Positions 12,202 to 24,659 of a DNA stretch of 64,000 nucleotides are shown here, in pieces. A program made the translations under genes and the position numbers. The DNA is from Apoda limacodes (taxonomy: Eukaryota > Arthropoda > Insecta > Lepidoptera > Limacodidae). The stretch is taken from assembly GCA_946406115.1 (NCBI GenBank), contig OX291553.1, positions 14,513,001-14,577,000 on the forward strand, in the 5' to 3' direction. Each line of letters starts with the position of its first letter. Positions within the stretch are counted from its first letter, which is position 1. Below the pieces are notes generated by a model that did not search any database, was not told the origin of the DNA, and worked only from the letters and a program-made list of their open reading frames with translations.

Positions 12202-12517
12202 TTGTCCCACTGTTAGGTCATGTAGTGCTATTACCTATGCATACTATGGTTAGGTCAAGCTTCAAGTTTGAATAGTTTATGTTTTGTTTTATTACATTAA
12301 GTCTTTTAATTTATCCGATTACTATGCAACTCATGCAAACCCTTGTTGATTTTTTTACTGTTTGTAAATTTAATCTTCGTTTATCAAACAAAATGAGTCA
12401 TTAAATAAAGTAGAATCGCGCTTATTGTGTCACTAAGTATTGTTAACCTAATGCCAACGTAAGAAAAAAAAAGGAAGCAATTAGGTTGGTGCAGATGGAA
12501 GAACAGTGATTATACAT

Positions 12518-12641
12518 AGTGATAACCGAGCTTAAACGAACTAAAACTTACTATAGCAAACTGCATTAGTATAATTAAGGAGTTCTATGCTGATTACTAA
12601 ATTAAGGACAGGTGGAGCCGATGGCAACATTTATTAACTAG
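12518..12641 (+). mobile_element. Helitron-like element fragment (3' end)
   Basis: AACCGAGCTTAAACGAACTA, GCATTAGTATAATTAAGGAG, AAATTAAGGACAGGTGGAGC and a CTAG end at 12638-12641. Truncated at the 5' side and lying immediately upstream of a fuller copy. Confidence 0.6.
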
Positions 12642-12649
12642 CAGCTATC

Positions 12650-12983
12650 TCATTCAAATTATAAATTCTCCAGTTCGGATGTTTGGTTGTTTGTTACTCA
12701 ATCATGCTTCAGCACTCATTAGATGGATCAAGAACCGCTGAACCGATTTAGATGAAAATTGGTACGGAGATAGTTTGAGTCCCGGAGAAGGACATAGGCT
12801 ATTTTTCATCCCAGACTTTCAAAAAGTTTCCGTAGGAACAAATTTAACCAAATTCCACTAACGAACCATAGCTGCAGATATAGCTTGCTACAACAAACTT
12901 CTTTAGTATTATCAAGGAGTCGCCGAAAGAATCCCTCACCGATAACCAAATTTAGGGCGGGCGGAGCCGCAGGAAAAAGCTAG
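12650..12983 (+). mobile_element. Helitron-like non-autonomous element
   Basis: Starts with TC (12650) and ends with CTAG at 12980-12983. Body: GTTTGTTACTCAATCATGCT, ACCGCTGAACCGATTTAGAT, GGAGATAGTTTGAGTCCCGG, AGAAGGACATAGGCTATTTT, TCACCGATAACCAAATTTAG, GGCGGGCGGAGCCGCAGG. 5'-TC, 3'-CTRR and a GC-rich subterminal inverted segment are Helitron hallmarks. There is no Rep/helicase ORF. Confidence 0.7.
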
Positions 12984-13582
12984 TAGTCAATATAAGTAGC
13001 ATTTTGGTCAGTACAAAATTCGCAATAATAATATTAACAATACTTTTCTTTAGTCTTAATATGCTTAATGTAACAATACCCAATATAAACACGAGTATAT
13101 GAAAAAAAATATGAATAGGTATTCGCTAGTGATTAATATAAATAAAAATTTTACTCGATCGCAGTCTACGAAAAGCTATCTGAACAGTTTCGATCGTACC
13201 ATTACAAATGCTCTACAAATAGCGCCAACTCATTAAGTCGACGTTCTCGAGAATGGCACGTCATAAAAGTTAATAGAACTGTTCTCTCTATTACTTTCTC
13301 TGATAGAACTCTATGTATGCTAAATTTTTTGTCACTTCTGCCAATATCGCTTTATTTTCTTTAAACAACGTAAATTATACTTTTGGATCATTTATAAATA
13401 TCCTTATGTTAATTATGTTGGTAATTTTCATTGTTGCAAAAATATATTTTCGGACATATGTATCTCAGTTAAGGCATATTGATCTTTATCATATATATAT
13501 CAGGGTCCCTGTATCTAGATCCTTGTACTATATAAATCCAACAAAAAAAAAAGTATTATATATAGGGTAATTGAGAATTTTT

Positions 13583-13920
13583 GATACCACTAAGGTGGCA
13601 AACAAGCTGGACTGTTAGCTGATGGTAAGCGGACACCTACGGACGCTTGCAACAACTGAGGCATCACTCTCAAACTTTAATAACTTCTTTCTTAAGGAAC
13701 CCCATATGGTAGTCTTTTGTGAAGACCTGGACAGAGCTCTTTCCAGAACCTAAGCATTCGCAGGAGGAAGTTCCTCTGAAACCGCATTGTACACGACCAT
13801 TTCGGTTCTAAGGTGTAAGGAAAAATTCCCTGTCTATGGTAAAAAGCAGCCGTGGGCATCATTTCGGTCAATTGCTTATAAAAAAAAAAACCATTATACA
13901 AGTGGTTGAACACACACATG
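13583..13920 (-). pseudogene. LINE 3' fragment with reverse-transcriptase C-terminus
   Basis: The minus strand encodes MRFQRNFLLRMLRFWKEL. This matches the C-terminal 'F.RNF.PRT.RLWN.LP' segment of lepidopteran non-LTR retrotransposons. A 3' part follows ending in CTTGTTTGCCACCTTAGTGG. Copies at 52235 and 58405 share it. Frame breaks (stop after YGVP) show it is dead. Confidence 0.6.
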
Positions 13921-14789
13921 GAGATAATCTCTCTCTTCAGATTTAAGGGTTTGATATGGCTTGTGAGTTTGGGATCGTCGACAATTCTCTCAGCCCCTCG
14001 TTGAACCGAGTCAAAAGGTAATGGCCGTATTAGTTACTAGCAGAAAGAATATAAATTAAAAAAAGAAAGGAACTTTAATTAGCCTCCCTGATTGGAAAAA
14101 TAACTGATTCACAGTTCGCATCATTAAAGCTTTCACACCTCCTATCAAAAACATAGAATTGAGGACGTGGGAATCATATTACATATGGGCACCTTGTAGA
14201 TACTATGCTGACGGACTTAATTAACTACATTGACAACAGGCATCGATAGCGAAAACAAAACCTTTAATTTGCCTTAAAATGTTTAAAGCTGAATCACTCA
14301 CAATTACATATAGATACACCCACAGACACACAGACACTATTTTAGTTATTTATTTAGTTTATTTATTAATAAGGTTATAGAATAAGAAAAGTAATAATTG
14401 TTGGCAAATGACATTTTGATAAGAACTGACCCTCCATTTTTTTTTTGATCCGGTGGTCAAAAATGTTTGTTGCACTGTAATTTTTGTATTATTGACTGAT
14501 TGCAAAATATCTCAATAGATTTTAAACTTTTTTTTTAATGATTAATTTTATTAATATACTGCATTTTAAATACTGCAAAAGTATAAATATAATTAATACA
14601 AGATGGACGAAGTTACTTACCTGATTGCTTTTAACATGCTAATTAAGATGTTGGCAAGGAAATGGGAATAAGTTCAAAGTAATAAAATTTGAGGATTCAT
14701 TTAGACTTTATTACATTAAACTTTTAGTGTTAATACGATAAATATAAATTATCACTTTTTTTTTGCTTAGCAACTATTCTAATTTATTT

Positions 14790-14935
14790 TTATTTAACAA
14801 TCTTTATTACACAATTGTACAAATGATACAACTTAATACCACTGGGCGTTCTCTGCCAGTCAACCATTACCAGTCAAAAAACAAAGCAGTGTTTAGAAGT
14901 GCTAGTGCTAATTAGATGGTTAGAGAAGAGATGGC
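14790..14935 (-). mobile_element. LINE 3' end
   Basis: Minus strand: TGACTGGCAGAGAACGCCCA, GTGGTATTAAGTTGTATC, TTTGTACAATTGTGTAATAA and an A/T-rich AAATAAAAATAAA tail. It has the same organisation as the 54717-54865 copy. Confidence 0.5.
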
Positions 14936-15109
14936 ATATTTAACGGATTTTTTGAAATTCAAGCCCTAGGAGGTGTAAAAAGGGGTCAGCAATAAGTGTG
15001 TATGAGAAATAATATTTTTATCTCTTTTCATTAACCATTTTAATCCTACGTGACAGGTAGTTAACACATTGAGGAAACACTGTATCTAAACAAAAAGTGG
15101 CTTTGTATA

Positions 15110-15860
15110 TTTTATTTATTTTTATCCTTTATTGTACAAAAAAAACATAACAAGAGTACAAAGGGCGTACGTAACTCTGGCAGAGTTAAAAAAACATACG
15201 TAACTCTGACAGAGATTTTTCTCGCAGACCCAAAGAAAGGATAAATTAACAAAATAGGTGGCAAGGGCTTGTACCACAAAGTCTTATTTACAGAATACTA
15301 AATTAATAACATATGAAATTTTATAACAATACAATTACATACATACATTCAAAAACAAATAAAACAATAACATAAATAAATACATAATTATATACAAATT
15401 ATAATTAATATAAGTAGGAATAAAATAATTGACATAGCGTTCGATAGCAATAAAATTATATTTATATTTTCAAGTGTTTCTAAAATAGTGCTCTTTTAAG
15501 CGTGTTTTGTAAATTTTAGCCGACAAAAAGCATATGCGGAAGAGAATTTGACAGAATAGCTGCCTGAAGAGAAAATGAATTAGAAAAAAGTCAGTAACGT
15601 TGCGTGGCATTTTTAATAATTGTAAAGTAACTGGACTCACAGGTTGACTTAAAGAAGTCATAAAATTAAATTTTTCACGTACATATAAATAATGGTTTAT
15701 AAATGAATAAATCGAGGTGAAAATAAAGGTGTAGTCCTTAAAAAAGCTTAAAGGGAATGTTATAAAGAAGGGATAAAGAATGAGCATTCCGTCGGAAACG
15801 GATTGGGAGTACAGTTCTGAAGCTGGAGATATGGGCACATTCACGAAAACCGTATAAAAT
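15110..15860 (-). pseudogene. LINE 3' region with decayed RT C-terminus
   Basis: Minus strand from 15850: fragments such as NSFSLQ, AAILSNSLPHML and NLQNTLKRALF in shifting frames resemble the 'F.PR....WN.LP.......F+..L' end of LINE reverse transcriptases. A 3' UTR and an A-rich tail (GGATAAAAATAAATAAAAT) at 15110-15135 follow. The 124-codon ORF 15844-15470 is in a different frame and not functional. Confidence 0.45.
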
Positions 15861-15869
15861 AGGTTTTAA

Positions 15870-18840
15870 AGATGCTCAAGTTTGTTTAATATCTCCTCAT
15901 TGGCGTAATCCATAAGTGGCGATTTACCAACTTATATACAGTAATAAGTGGTAAAATATATACCATGGATGAAATAATATACCCTCTTTGACAGTTTTTG
16001 ACGAATTATATGAAGTAAGTCAAGATTGGGCAAGGGGATAAACTATTTCCTTAAACTTCTGTTAACTGAGTTATGCTCTTTAACACGAATGTCGTTTTTT
16101 TATATAACTCGTTTGGGGCTTACAGTTGGCTATATGGCAAATTAAATTTTTCTGGACAAATTTACTTGAAAATCAGTACTAATAAAGCTTTCCAAAACAA
16201 TTTACAAAGCATTTATCTCAGAGGTTTCAAAAAAAAACACTGCTTAAGAAGCTAAAAGGGGGGTTTCAATTTCACATAGGAAATAAAATTTTCAAGATGA
16301 AATAACTTAGTCAGTATTGATGCTCAACAAAGTTTATAAAATCAACCCTAAGGGGAAGCAAAGGTACACTTAATAAGGTTTTTGTGATTTGCTGATTAAA
16401 AAAGCCGCGGGCTGTAATTTACTAGACAATAAACACGAAGGGCCAGTTTCATAATAAAACCTTTTAATTTGAATAGGCATTCTTATAGTTTTTATAGACC
16501 CATTATATTGAAGACATGGCTGTGTGGCTCAATTCCTGACCTTTCAGAGAGTATAAATCAAATGTTAACATCACTATCCAGCATGGGCTGAGACTCCTTC
16601 AGAGTCTCGCACCAAAGCTCCGGTGGAGAAGTAATGGCATCAGCCAACTGCATAGTCAGTCAGCAGAAAAAAAAACTATCCAGTGTTTTGAATCACTTAT
16701 CACTGTCTTGTTATAATAGCCTGATACATTATACTGTCTAGTTAACATCTTCGTTGCTTCCTAGAACGGTTTGGTGATTTTCATTTACTGCCCGGTGAGT
16801 TTTGCAATACAATCTAGTTACCAATAGTTTCGTACCCATTTTTAAATGTGAAATTCACAATTAAACCTTGTTTCATATTTTCATAATAATATGTGTTTTT
16901 TTTCAAGTTAATATAGTGGCAGCGGTTTATATTCGTTCTCGAAGTGTCTCTTTATATCATAGTGTTGGCGGACAATTTTTTTTTAAAATTTTGTTGAAAT
17001 GCCAATAAATGAGCCATACAGCCACGTCTTTAATTAAGTCGTAATATATAAACATTTGCAACAGTATTCTTGGTTTAATAGTATAAACTTGCAGGTAAGA
17101 AAATTCAATTAAAAACCGAAATCTACAATTTAGAAACAAGTGACCGACCACCTAAGTTCTAGTACCTCAATATGGGTTAGGGCATCCGTAGGACTACAGT
17201 CACACATAGCCCATATTCGAAGTTTTTGAACAAAATAAACTTCATACATATGTCATACATAACAATTCACAAGCAATTAATCGAGCAAAAAATATATATT
17301 TTGATAAAAAAAATCTACAGTTAAAACTTCAATTTTTCAAATTAAAAACAAAAAAAAAAAATTTGTAAATATATATTGTGACAAGACGTGGCAACACTAT
17401 ATACAGCAGTTGTCTTTGGCTCGCGTCCACGTGGAATTCTGTTATATTAATTCCTGCAGGAACTTTCGGATTCGGATTCTCCGGAATAACCTAGATGTGT
17501 TGCTCCATAATAATATTAGTATGGATTTCATTTTGTAGTGCTCTGTAGGTCTTTATATTTTGGTTGTAAGTTTAATTTATATTATCAAAAGCATTTGTCT
17601 TCGTCAGAACAATAAAAGGTACCTGATTCACGAACAAAGAACATGGTCTAGTCACAAGTCCTATTGCTTATCCCTACTTTAACTTACACCGTTTTCTTTT
17701 CAACGATATGTATTGTTGTTTCCGGTTCTATTTTATCGCAAAAATAATGAATATGATTTTATTAGCTTAAGGAGTGATTAATGGATTTATGTTTAACGAT
17801 GTAGACACTGTTTACTGTTTAAAATGTAAAGGGAAAATTTAAAAAGAGAAATGTGTGCGTTAACTTCGCTCTAGAGAACCGCAGAATGTGTTATATTGTA
17901 CTAATTGTATTACATATACTGTGATATCAGTAGATATGAATATCATCAAATCTACGATTTCAAGTTATCGTCTATTTTAAAAGTAGGATTGTATTTTGAG
18001 GAAGCTTTACAAATACTTTTCATTTTACTACTCGCAGACATTATTAAAGTTAGTATATATCCCACGTTAACAAGACAAGAGCCTTCCTCCACAGCGCTCG
18101 TTGACTAGACTTTACAGCTGCTTCAGCTCACCGTGTTAACGAGCTATTGTAAAACTTTGCACAACCACAAACACTGAGGTATAAAAATATTTTTTTGTTG
18201 TTTTTTTTTTCTTTAAGATTTTTGTTTCTCTTTATGATATTAATTTGAAGATACTAATGTACTAATGTAAGAAGGAATTAGTTCCTTGAAAATATCTTTT
18301 TTATTTTCTCGTAAATTCTTAATAGTTTTTTGGTTGACTTTGGCGGACTGTCTTCAGCCTCAAAAGAGAAGGGCTCCTCGTAGTTTTTCGTTTTATTCAA
18401 CCTCTACGACAAGTAAACTATTTTTTTTTAATATTATTTAACAAAATTTAAGTTTTTTTTAACATATTTTTTTTTTTATTATTTCTTTCCCTAACTTCTG
18501 TATATTTCTTAGACTCTACTATTATAATATATTGAGCCAATTCTTCATCCTAAAACAAATGAGTTAGACCTTTTTAGGATGTTAGGGGTCGCTAATTAGG
18601 TTCACTATTAATTCGCATACAATTTTATGCCATAATCTACATTGGCATACTTTTAATTATCCTTATAATCGTGATGCATAAAATTAATTCTGTCTAAACG
18701 TTAAGGCATAGTTTTGTTTACTATAATTTTTAGCATAACTATTTGAAAGCAAAACAGTACCAACTCATAACGTTAATAAAACATTATGTTTATTAGCACA
18801 CATATAATAAGTTCGAATATTTTATTCCGTAACCCAGGTT
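15870..18840. other. Gene-free AT-rich stretch
   Basis: No gene or strong repeat seen. Small hairpins: GAGACTCCTTCAGAGTCTC at about 16590-16608 and ATATGGG..CCCATAT around 17170-17215. Long T-runs at 18180-18480. Confidence 0.45.
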
Positions 18841-18990
18841 CCATTTTACAACTCGATTCGTCCAGTGGTTGGAGCTGTGCGTTGATAGTTCAGTCAGTTA
18901 CGTTTGCTTTTTAAATACTCAGATAAAAAAATCAGGCACTTATTAGATAGATTAATGAACAATAATCCACGGGCAAAAATTTTTTATCGC

Positions 18991-19395
18991 TTTTTTAGGG
19001 TTCCCTACCCAAAGGGTAATTAGCGGAACCTTATTACTGAGACTTCGCTGTCCGTCCGCCCGTCCGTCTGTCACCAGGCTGTATCTCATGAACCGTGATC
19101 GCTACACTGTTGAAATTTTTACAGAAGATGTATTTCTGTTGCCGCTATAACAACAAATACTAAAAAACAGAATTAAATATATATTTAAGGGGGCTCCCAT
19201 ACAATAAACGACAGGTACACGCATAAAATATTCAAAGAATATTTAGTTATATAGTCACTTTAAAAATAAATGATTAAATTAAAATAAAACAAATATTTAA
19301 GGGGGCTCCCATACAACAAACGTGGATTTTTTGCCGTTTTTATAGATAATCTTCGTGCGCGAGTCCGACACGCACTTAGCTGATTTTTTAATTTA
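18991..19395 (-). repeat. 'GGGTTCCGTACC' interspersed repeat
   Basis: Plus-strand reading: AGGGTTCCCTACCCAAAGGG, GACTTCGCTGTCCGTCCGCC, CACCAGGCTGTATCTCATGA, two TTTAAGGGGGCTCCCATACA blocks about 110 bp apart, then GCGCGAGTCCGACACGCACT. It is the reverse of the copy at 33971-34420 and parallels the one at 57069. Confidence 0.75.
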
Positions 19396-19554
19396 GTAAA
19401 ATTTTTTTTATGCTTCAACATGCACATTGCAATTTTAATGATTGTTAAACTATAAATCTGGTTTTCTTTTTCCTATTATCAACTATTCTTGAAAGACTTT
19501 ACAATAGAACCCCGTTTTTTAAAAAAAGGGGTGTTTCCCTATAACTTCCCCTTT

Positions 19555-19772
19555 TGATGATCAATAGAGTCATAGCGTACGACATATGCCTATAGAGAGA
19601 TTCTAGCAAAAAACTATTTGCAAACGATATTAGCCATGTTTTTTCGACATATCTAGTTCAAACTAGTCGATCTACGACTTAAACAGTTACCGCGATTAGC
19701 AAGCTATGAATAAATCAATTAAATATATGTCGAATTCGAGATTATGCCTATCAGCACGAGAATAAGGGCCTT
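19555..19772 (-). repeat. Dispersed repeat P, copy 2
   Basis: Minus-strand order: TCGTGCTGATAGGCATAATC, TCGAATTCGACATATATTTA, GTAGATCGACTAGTTTGAAC, GTCGAAAAAACATGGC, ATATCGTTTGCAAATAGTTT, then a T-rich run. It matches 1727-1905 with an extra stretch of about 35 bp in the middle. The 19696-19902 ORF overlaps it by chance. Confidence 0.6.
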
Positions 19773-19974
19773 GATATAAATACGGAATCACATTTATAAG
19801 CCAAGATCTGCTTCTGGAAAAGGTAAGTATTGTTAATTTACTGTTTGCGTTGGGTGAAAAAGCTTTCATTACTACGTATAAAAAAACAGATGGCACCCCC
19901 AACGCACCCTAACCTACTGTCACAGTATATTTAAGAAATGAACTAACATGACAAACTGGAAGGATTCCGTTTTG

Positions 19975-20085
19975 CCATTCGGCTACGAAATCCTAAAATC
20001 CTCTACGCCCGAGACAGGATTCGAACTTTCGCGTCAGTATTTTGGAGAAAACCCTCTAACTACTACAGTAGCTGATTCGTCAGAT
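19975..20085 (-). mobile_element. Probable tRNA-derived SINE remnant
   Basis: The minus strand has TAGTAGTTAGAGGGTTTTC (box A-like), then about 30 nt later AAGTTCGAATCCTGTCTCGG (a good box B). It does not fold as a genuine tRNA. The 19948-20145 ORF is its shadow. Confidence 0.45.
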
Positions 20086-20438
20086 ATCGATTTACAATTC
20101 CCAAAACCTTTAGGTTATCAAATGTATAACGCAATTACATTATAACTACATTAAATAAATTAAGCAAATAAGCGATACATGTATACCTATGCGAACATTT
20201 ATCATTCAATATTATGTAACAATAATATTATACTTTTAAAATTAAAACACATCCGCTATGCTACTACTCTAGGTTATAAATTAATAATAACAAACACTAA
20301 TATCTTAAATATAATAGATGTGTTCCTAGACAGGTAGTAACTAACGTGAAGTAATACTCTACCTAGATTGTTTTAGCAGTTAATGCAATTCTCTCTAGCG
20401 GTGTGGCTGTATGTTAATAATTAGATATTTATTTGGTA

Positions 20439-20723
20439 CTAGCTTTTTCCAACGGCTCTGCCCACCCTAAATTTGATTATCGGCGTGGAATTTTTGCGGC
20501 GACTCCTTGATTATACTAAAGAAGTTTACTGTAGCATAATATAGCTGTAGCTATACTCTAAAGTTCAGTTCAAGTGAAATTCTGTTATAGTTATTTCCGC
20601 CGGAACATTTGTCCTTATCCGTCCTTTTGACTATCTCTGTGTCTTTTAGCTCAATTGGATGCTCCGTTGCAGCGTGATTGAGTATCAAACTAACAGTTAA
20701 ACTTTCACATTAAAATTAATGGA
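20439..20723 (-). mobile_element. Helitron-like element, partly deleted
   Basis: CTAG at 20439-20442 is the 3' end. Minus-strand body: CACGCCGATAATCAAATTTA, GGGTGGGCAGAGCCG, TATAATCAAGGAGTCGCC. The 5' TC lies at about 20722-20723 after ATCACGCTGCAACGGAGC. Target TTCCATTAAT flanks the 5' end, as at 59910. Confidence 0.65.
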
Positions 20724-20898
20724 AAGCACAAGGACGTTATACGCTCTGTTTACATTCACATAATATTAGCTTGGTCGCTTCTCTGCTCAGTTAATTATTA
20801 ATGTATACAAATGTAATTTTGTAGTCTGTTTAATTCTTATCATCGCTTAGTTTTTGTTAATAGGAAAACATCTCTTATCTGTTTTCTTACATTAAATA

Positions 20899-21264
20899 TC
20901 CTACGAATATTATAAATGTGAAAGTTTGTTTGGATGGATGGATGTTTGTTACTCTTTCACGCTTCAACCACTGGACGGATCGGGATGAGACATGGCATAC
21001 ATTTAGGTTAGGTCCTGGAATAGCATAGAGGCTACTGTTTATCCCGAAATTCCCGCGGGAATAACTATAACCGAGCATAAACGAACTATAGCTATAGCTA
21101 CAGCTTGATATAGCAAATTTCATTGGTGTAATTAAGGAGTAAATCACAGTCGCCGATAACCGAATTTAGGGCGGGCGGAGCCGCTTGCAAATTATTATAC
21201 CTAATTAAAGAGTTCCTCACCGATAACCGAATTTAGGGCGGGCGGGGCCGCTGGCAAAGTCTAG
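20899..21264 (+). mobile_element. Helitron-like element with duplicated 3' end, 366 bp
   Basis: 5' A|TCCTACGAATATTATAAATG. Body: GGATGGATGTTTGTTACTCT, GGAATAGCATAGAGGCTACT, CCCGCGGGAATAACTATAAC. The 3' motif CCGATAACCGAATTTAGGGC, GGGCGGAGCCGC occurs at about 21154 and again at about 21223, the latter ending GCAAAGTCTAG|T. The structure is shared with 51695-52050. Confidence 0.75.
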
Positions 21265-21269
21265 TACTT

Positions 21270-22285
21270 AATATAATTGATTGGTGTTGATTAAGACTAT
21301 TAAATCTACACTGGCGCACAAAAAGTGACAAATAATTTGTTGAACAAAGTACACCTACTAATAGAACAGTCTCTATATTTGTAAGTTGACTAACTTTTTT
21401 AACAACATAAGCTGCAGATATAAGTTTTCTAACTTAAAACAGAAATATGAGACTCCCATTGCAATTTATAAACCAGAATCATGCTCAGGAGCACTGTCGG
21501 TTTCACTTCGTTGACGCACTTCGGAAGACAATCAAAAAGGTGGGGAATAAAACGGAAAACAAATTAAAAACACGCAAAAGGCCTGGAATGTTTAACCTCT
21601 GAGTGGAAAAAATAAGATTCTTAAGTGGTTCCACTGTATTATGTCGTAATTAATTGCCAACGTTTACTACTAACAAATGCCATCTTTGTGATGATTACAA
21701 CGTCCAGAGTTAAGCAATTATAAATCAATTAAATTTCATACAAAACACTACAAAATGCTAAATGAATAGCTAACAATTTTTCCTAGTCAAAGCTTGAACT
21801 TCCTTACTATGAAAATAAAACTTATTTGTATTATAATATTACAAATCATACTTTACAAATGTTTTTATCATTTTTATCTGAATAAATAGTTACATTAGAA
21901 TAGGAAAAATTTCCGAGTCAGAATCAATCTTGCAATAAATCAAGAAAACGTCAGAGGCAATAAGGCTGACGAATGCTACAGCTGCTAATAAAAGCTTAAT
22001 ACATTGCTTGAAATTGCTCTGCTGTCAAATATATTAAACTATATTATTAGAATTGCTGATTTATGCTTTGTGAAATATAGACGTTACAGCTGGAGTCTCG
22101 CTATAGAATTAATACATTTAACATACAAATACATTTAAGTCGTAATATAAGTTTTGTTGTCAGATAGTTTTTAACAATTATTTATTTTTTAATTTTTTTT
22201 TTTATCTTGAACGGTCTTTCTCTCTTCTTTGAATATAGTTTAGTGTCAGGTGCAATTTGGGAAAAAAAAAATTGGTTTGGTAGCA
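21270..22285. other. Gene-free AT-rich stretch
   Basis: No coding signal or shared repeat detected. Confidence 0.45.
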
Positions 22286-22289
22286 AGTT

Positions 22290-22570
22290 CCTCCTAACTT
22301 CTCTTGAGAATATTTTTTGTGTCTTTAAAAAATCATTTTTTTTGCGATAAAAATCAAAACGCTGGACCGATTTTGCCTAAACTCTTTTCAGATCTAATTC
22401 ATGACCTGACGTATCGATTGATATGGTCACGAGACGAATTGGTCCATTGGTTCTTGAGATATGAAAGAAAAAAAAAAAGGAGCAAAGAAAAGCTTACCTT
22501 CAGACAAACACACACAGACATCCCTCCAAAAATTATGGCAAACGATTCTCCAGGTCTCAAAACGTAAAGA
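22290..22570 (+). repeat. Probable interspersed repeat
   Basis: ACGCTGGACCGATTTTGCCT, GGTCCATTGGTTCTTGAGAT, CAGACAAACACACACAGACA and GGCAAACGATTCTCCAGGTC have the 'ACCGATTTTG...CAGACA' wording of lepidopteran dispersed repeats. Three overlapping ORFs on both strands are shadows. Confidence 0.35.
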
Positions 22571-23339
22571 AAATGCAAATTTAGCGATTTCATATATATA
22601 CAATACCTATATAATACTATATAACTATATAATACCTAATAACTTCTTTTAAAAAAATATAAGATAGATATTAAATTTTCGCGTTCCGTTATTAGCATTA
22701 AATTTTACATCAGCCTTGGTCACGGGTAACCTAGCCGAAACGTCGGGAAAAAGGTATTTTGCCAAATAACGATACGTTTAATCACGTTTTAATTTTAGAT
22801 TCCTTTAAAAGAAGTTTACAGCTTTTCTATTAATAAAAATAAAGGAAAAATTAAATGGATTTAACAAAGGCCACTGAGATAACATTTGAATGAAATATTT
22901 TGATGTAAATGTGATCTGAAATAGTAAATGTGCTGTGAAGCGCCGATTATCCTGGCTGCCCCTGGTGCCGTAAAACCTGTCTGGAAACCTTCTCTGAAAT
23001 GATATTTTTTAAATGCAAAAAACCGCAATTAAATCAGTTACAGACATAGACACATACAAAAACCTCTTAACCCAAACGCATATAAACCGGCTCTGCTCCG
23101 TTCTGTCCGTCGGGTAAAAGGAAAATATTGTTTTTATAAGTATTTTTTTATGGTAATTTATAATTGTTATGAGTCCATCTCACACTTGGCCGTATTTTAT
23201 TTTATACTTTAATACAGTATAGTCACAGCGAGTTTGAAGCTTGTGTGGGTATTAACCTGTTTTTACTATAGAACAAAAACTACAAAAATGTATTTCTGTA
23301 TGAGTCCCTGAAATTTTTACTTCTTGCATTTTTATCATT

Positions 23340-23760
23340 TGTTGAATAATATTCCGTAAAAGTAACACATATTACTTTTAAGGTCGGACAAACAGACAGC
23401 GTAGACTTAGTAACAAGGTCAGGTTGGCAGTATTTGGGTAGTACAATACATCCACAAAAGTAGTTACATTTTAATAGACGAAAGGGTGCATGCTACGTGA
23501 GTTTTTCTTCGATTAGTGGTAAGAGTTAACTATATCTTGTATCTATATATAGGTATCTTTTAAATAATTCCCTTATTTTTAGTTGTTGAATCTGCAATAT
23601 TATCACTAAATAAAAAATGCAGCCTCATTGCTATAACAGAACAAATAATAGAACCGTTTAAAGGTCGGACAAACAAACAGACAGACAGCATAGACTTTGT
23701 TAAAGAATCCTGTGGCTTTGGTATAAAACACTACAAAACTAAGAGAGTGAAGCCGCGAGA
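23340..23760. repeat. Two remnants of the 'GGGTTCCGTACC' repeat
   Basis: AAGGTCGGACAAACAGACAG at 23381 and AAAGGTCGGACAAACAAACA at 23660 are both followed by AGCGTAGACTTAGTAAC-like or AGCATAGACTTTGTTAA segments. This matches the GACGGACAGCGAAGTCTTAG part of the 33971 repeat, oriented as there. Heavily decayed. Confidence 0.4.
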
Positions 23761-24659
23761 CTTTTTTCGTATTTACAATAAGTTGCAATTCTTAATATGC
23801 ACAGATAAAATAAAGTTTCATTGACATTTCAAACAGCTTTATTATCATCCATATCGTCTTTAGAATTCCCTACGAATCTTTTTAAAATTTACAAGAATGA
23901 AAGAAGAAAGCCTAGCATTTAAACTTAGATGAACGAGTAATAAGCCTATTCGAGGCAAATCCCTTAATGTAAAATTCAGTTTAAAGAGCCTCCTAAGCTC
24001 TTGAAACTTTAATGCAAAACGTATTATTTAAAGTATCTCTGTAACACACACATAATATACATACCTACAAGCATACATCATCAATGAAGAATAACTAAGC
24101 TTCTTACATATTGTTAGTTTATTAAGTTAGGGTAAGTATATAAAGCCTACATTAATACTAATCTGTCATTACGACAATAATTTTTGGGTTGGTCAAAAAT
24201 ATTACGAAATGTTTAACTGTCATGTTAAATAATTAACTTTCAACTTTTAAAGTCATCTCAACCGTATGACGTTATACGAGTTAACTTTTCATAATTAAGA
24301 TACTTGTTGTCCTGGCCTGAAATTAAATACGGGAATTTCAACTTTAAAGTACAAAAAGTTAGCTTAGATCCCTAAAAGTAACTTTTATCCCAGTCTGAAA
24401 TGGTTTTTTACTAAATGACTTTTGTAGAGATCATGACAAATATTTGCTTTCTGATTCCGTTCTGAACTACAGTTTAGGTGATCTAAACTGATTAGGAACT
24501 TTGTCTGTTTTCAGCATAATCCTATACGGAAAGTGTTTTTCTAATTTTATTCCAATACAAAAGGGCGCTTGCTTGAGAACTCATTTGGATTCGATTTGTT
24601 TCGTATTTTTTACGGCATTAATAAAACGAGGCGTATATTCGTAAATGCTACTTATATAA

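Noticed and set aside
15470..15844. 124-codon minus-strand ORF, the longest in the window
   Set aside because: It lies in the 3' region of a decayed LINE, in a frame different from the RT C-terminal remnants. Phe/Ile/Leu-rich composition as expected from AT-rich antisense or non-coding DNA.
20887..21147. 86-codon minus-strand ORF similar to the plus ORF at 51769-52059
   Set aside because: The similarity arises because both lie in copies of the same Helitron-like element.
22700..22760. CCGAAACGTCGGGAAA motif reminiscent of hammerhead-ribozyme or Penelope-element sequence
   Set aside because: No CUGAUGA core or consistent stems could be found nearby, so the resemblance is not enough for a call.
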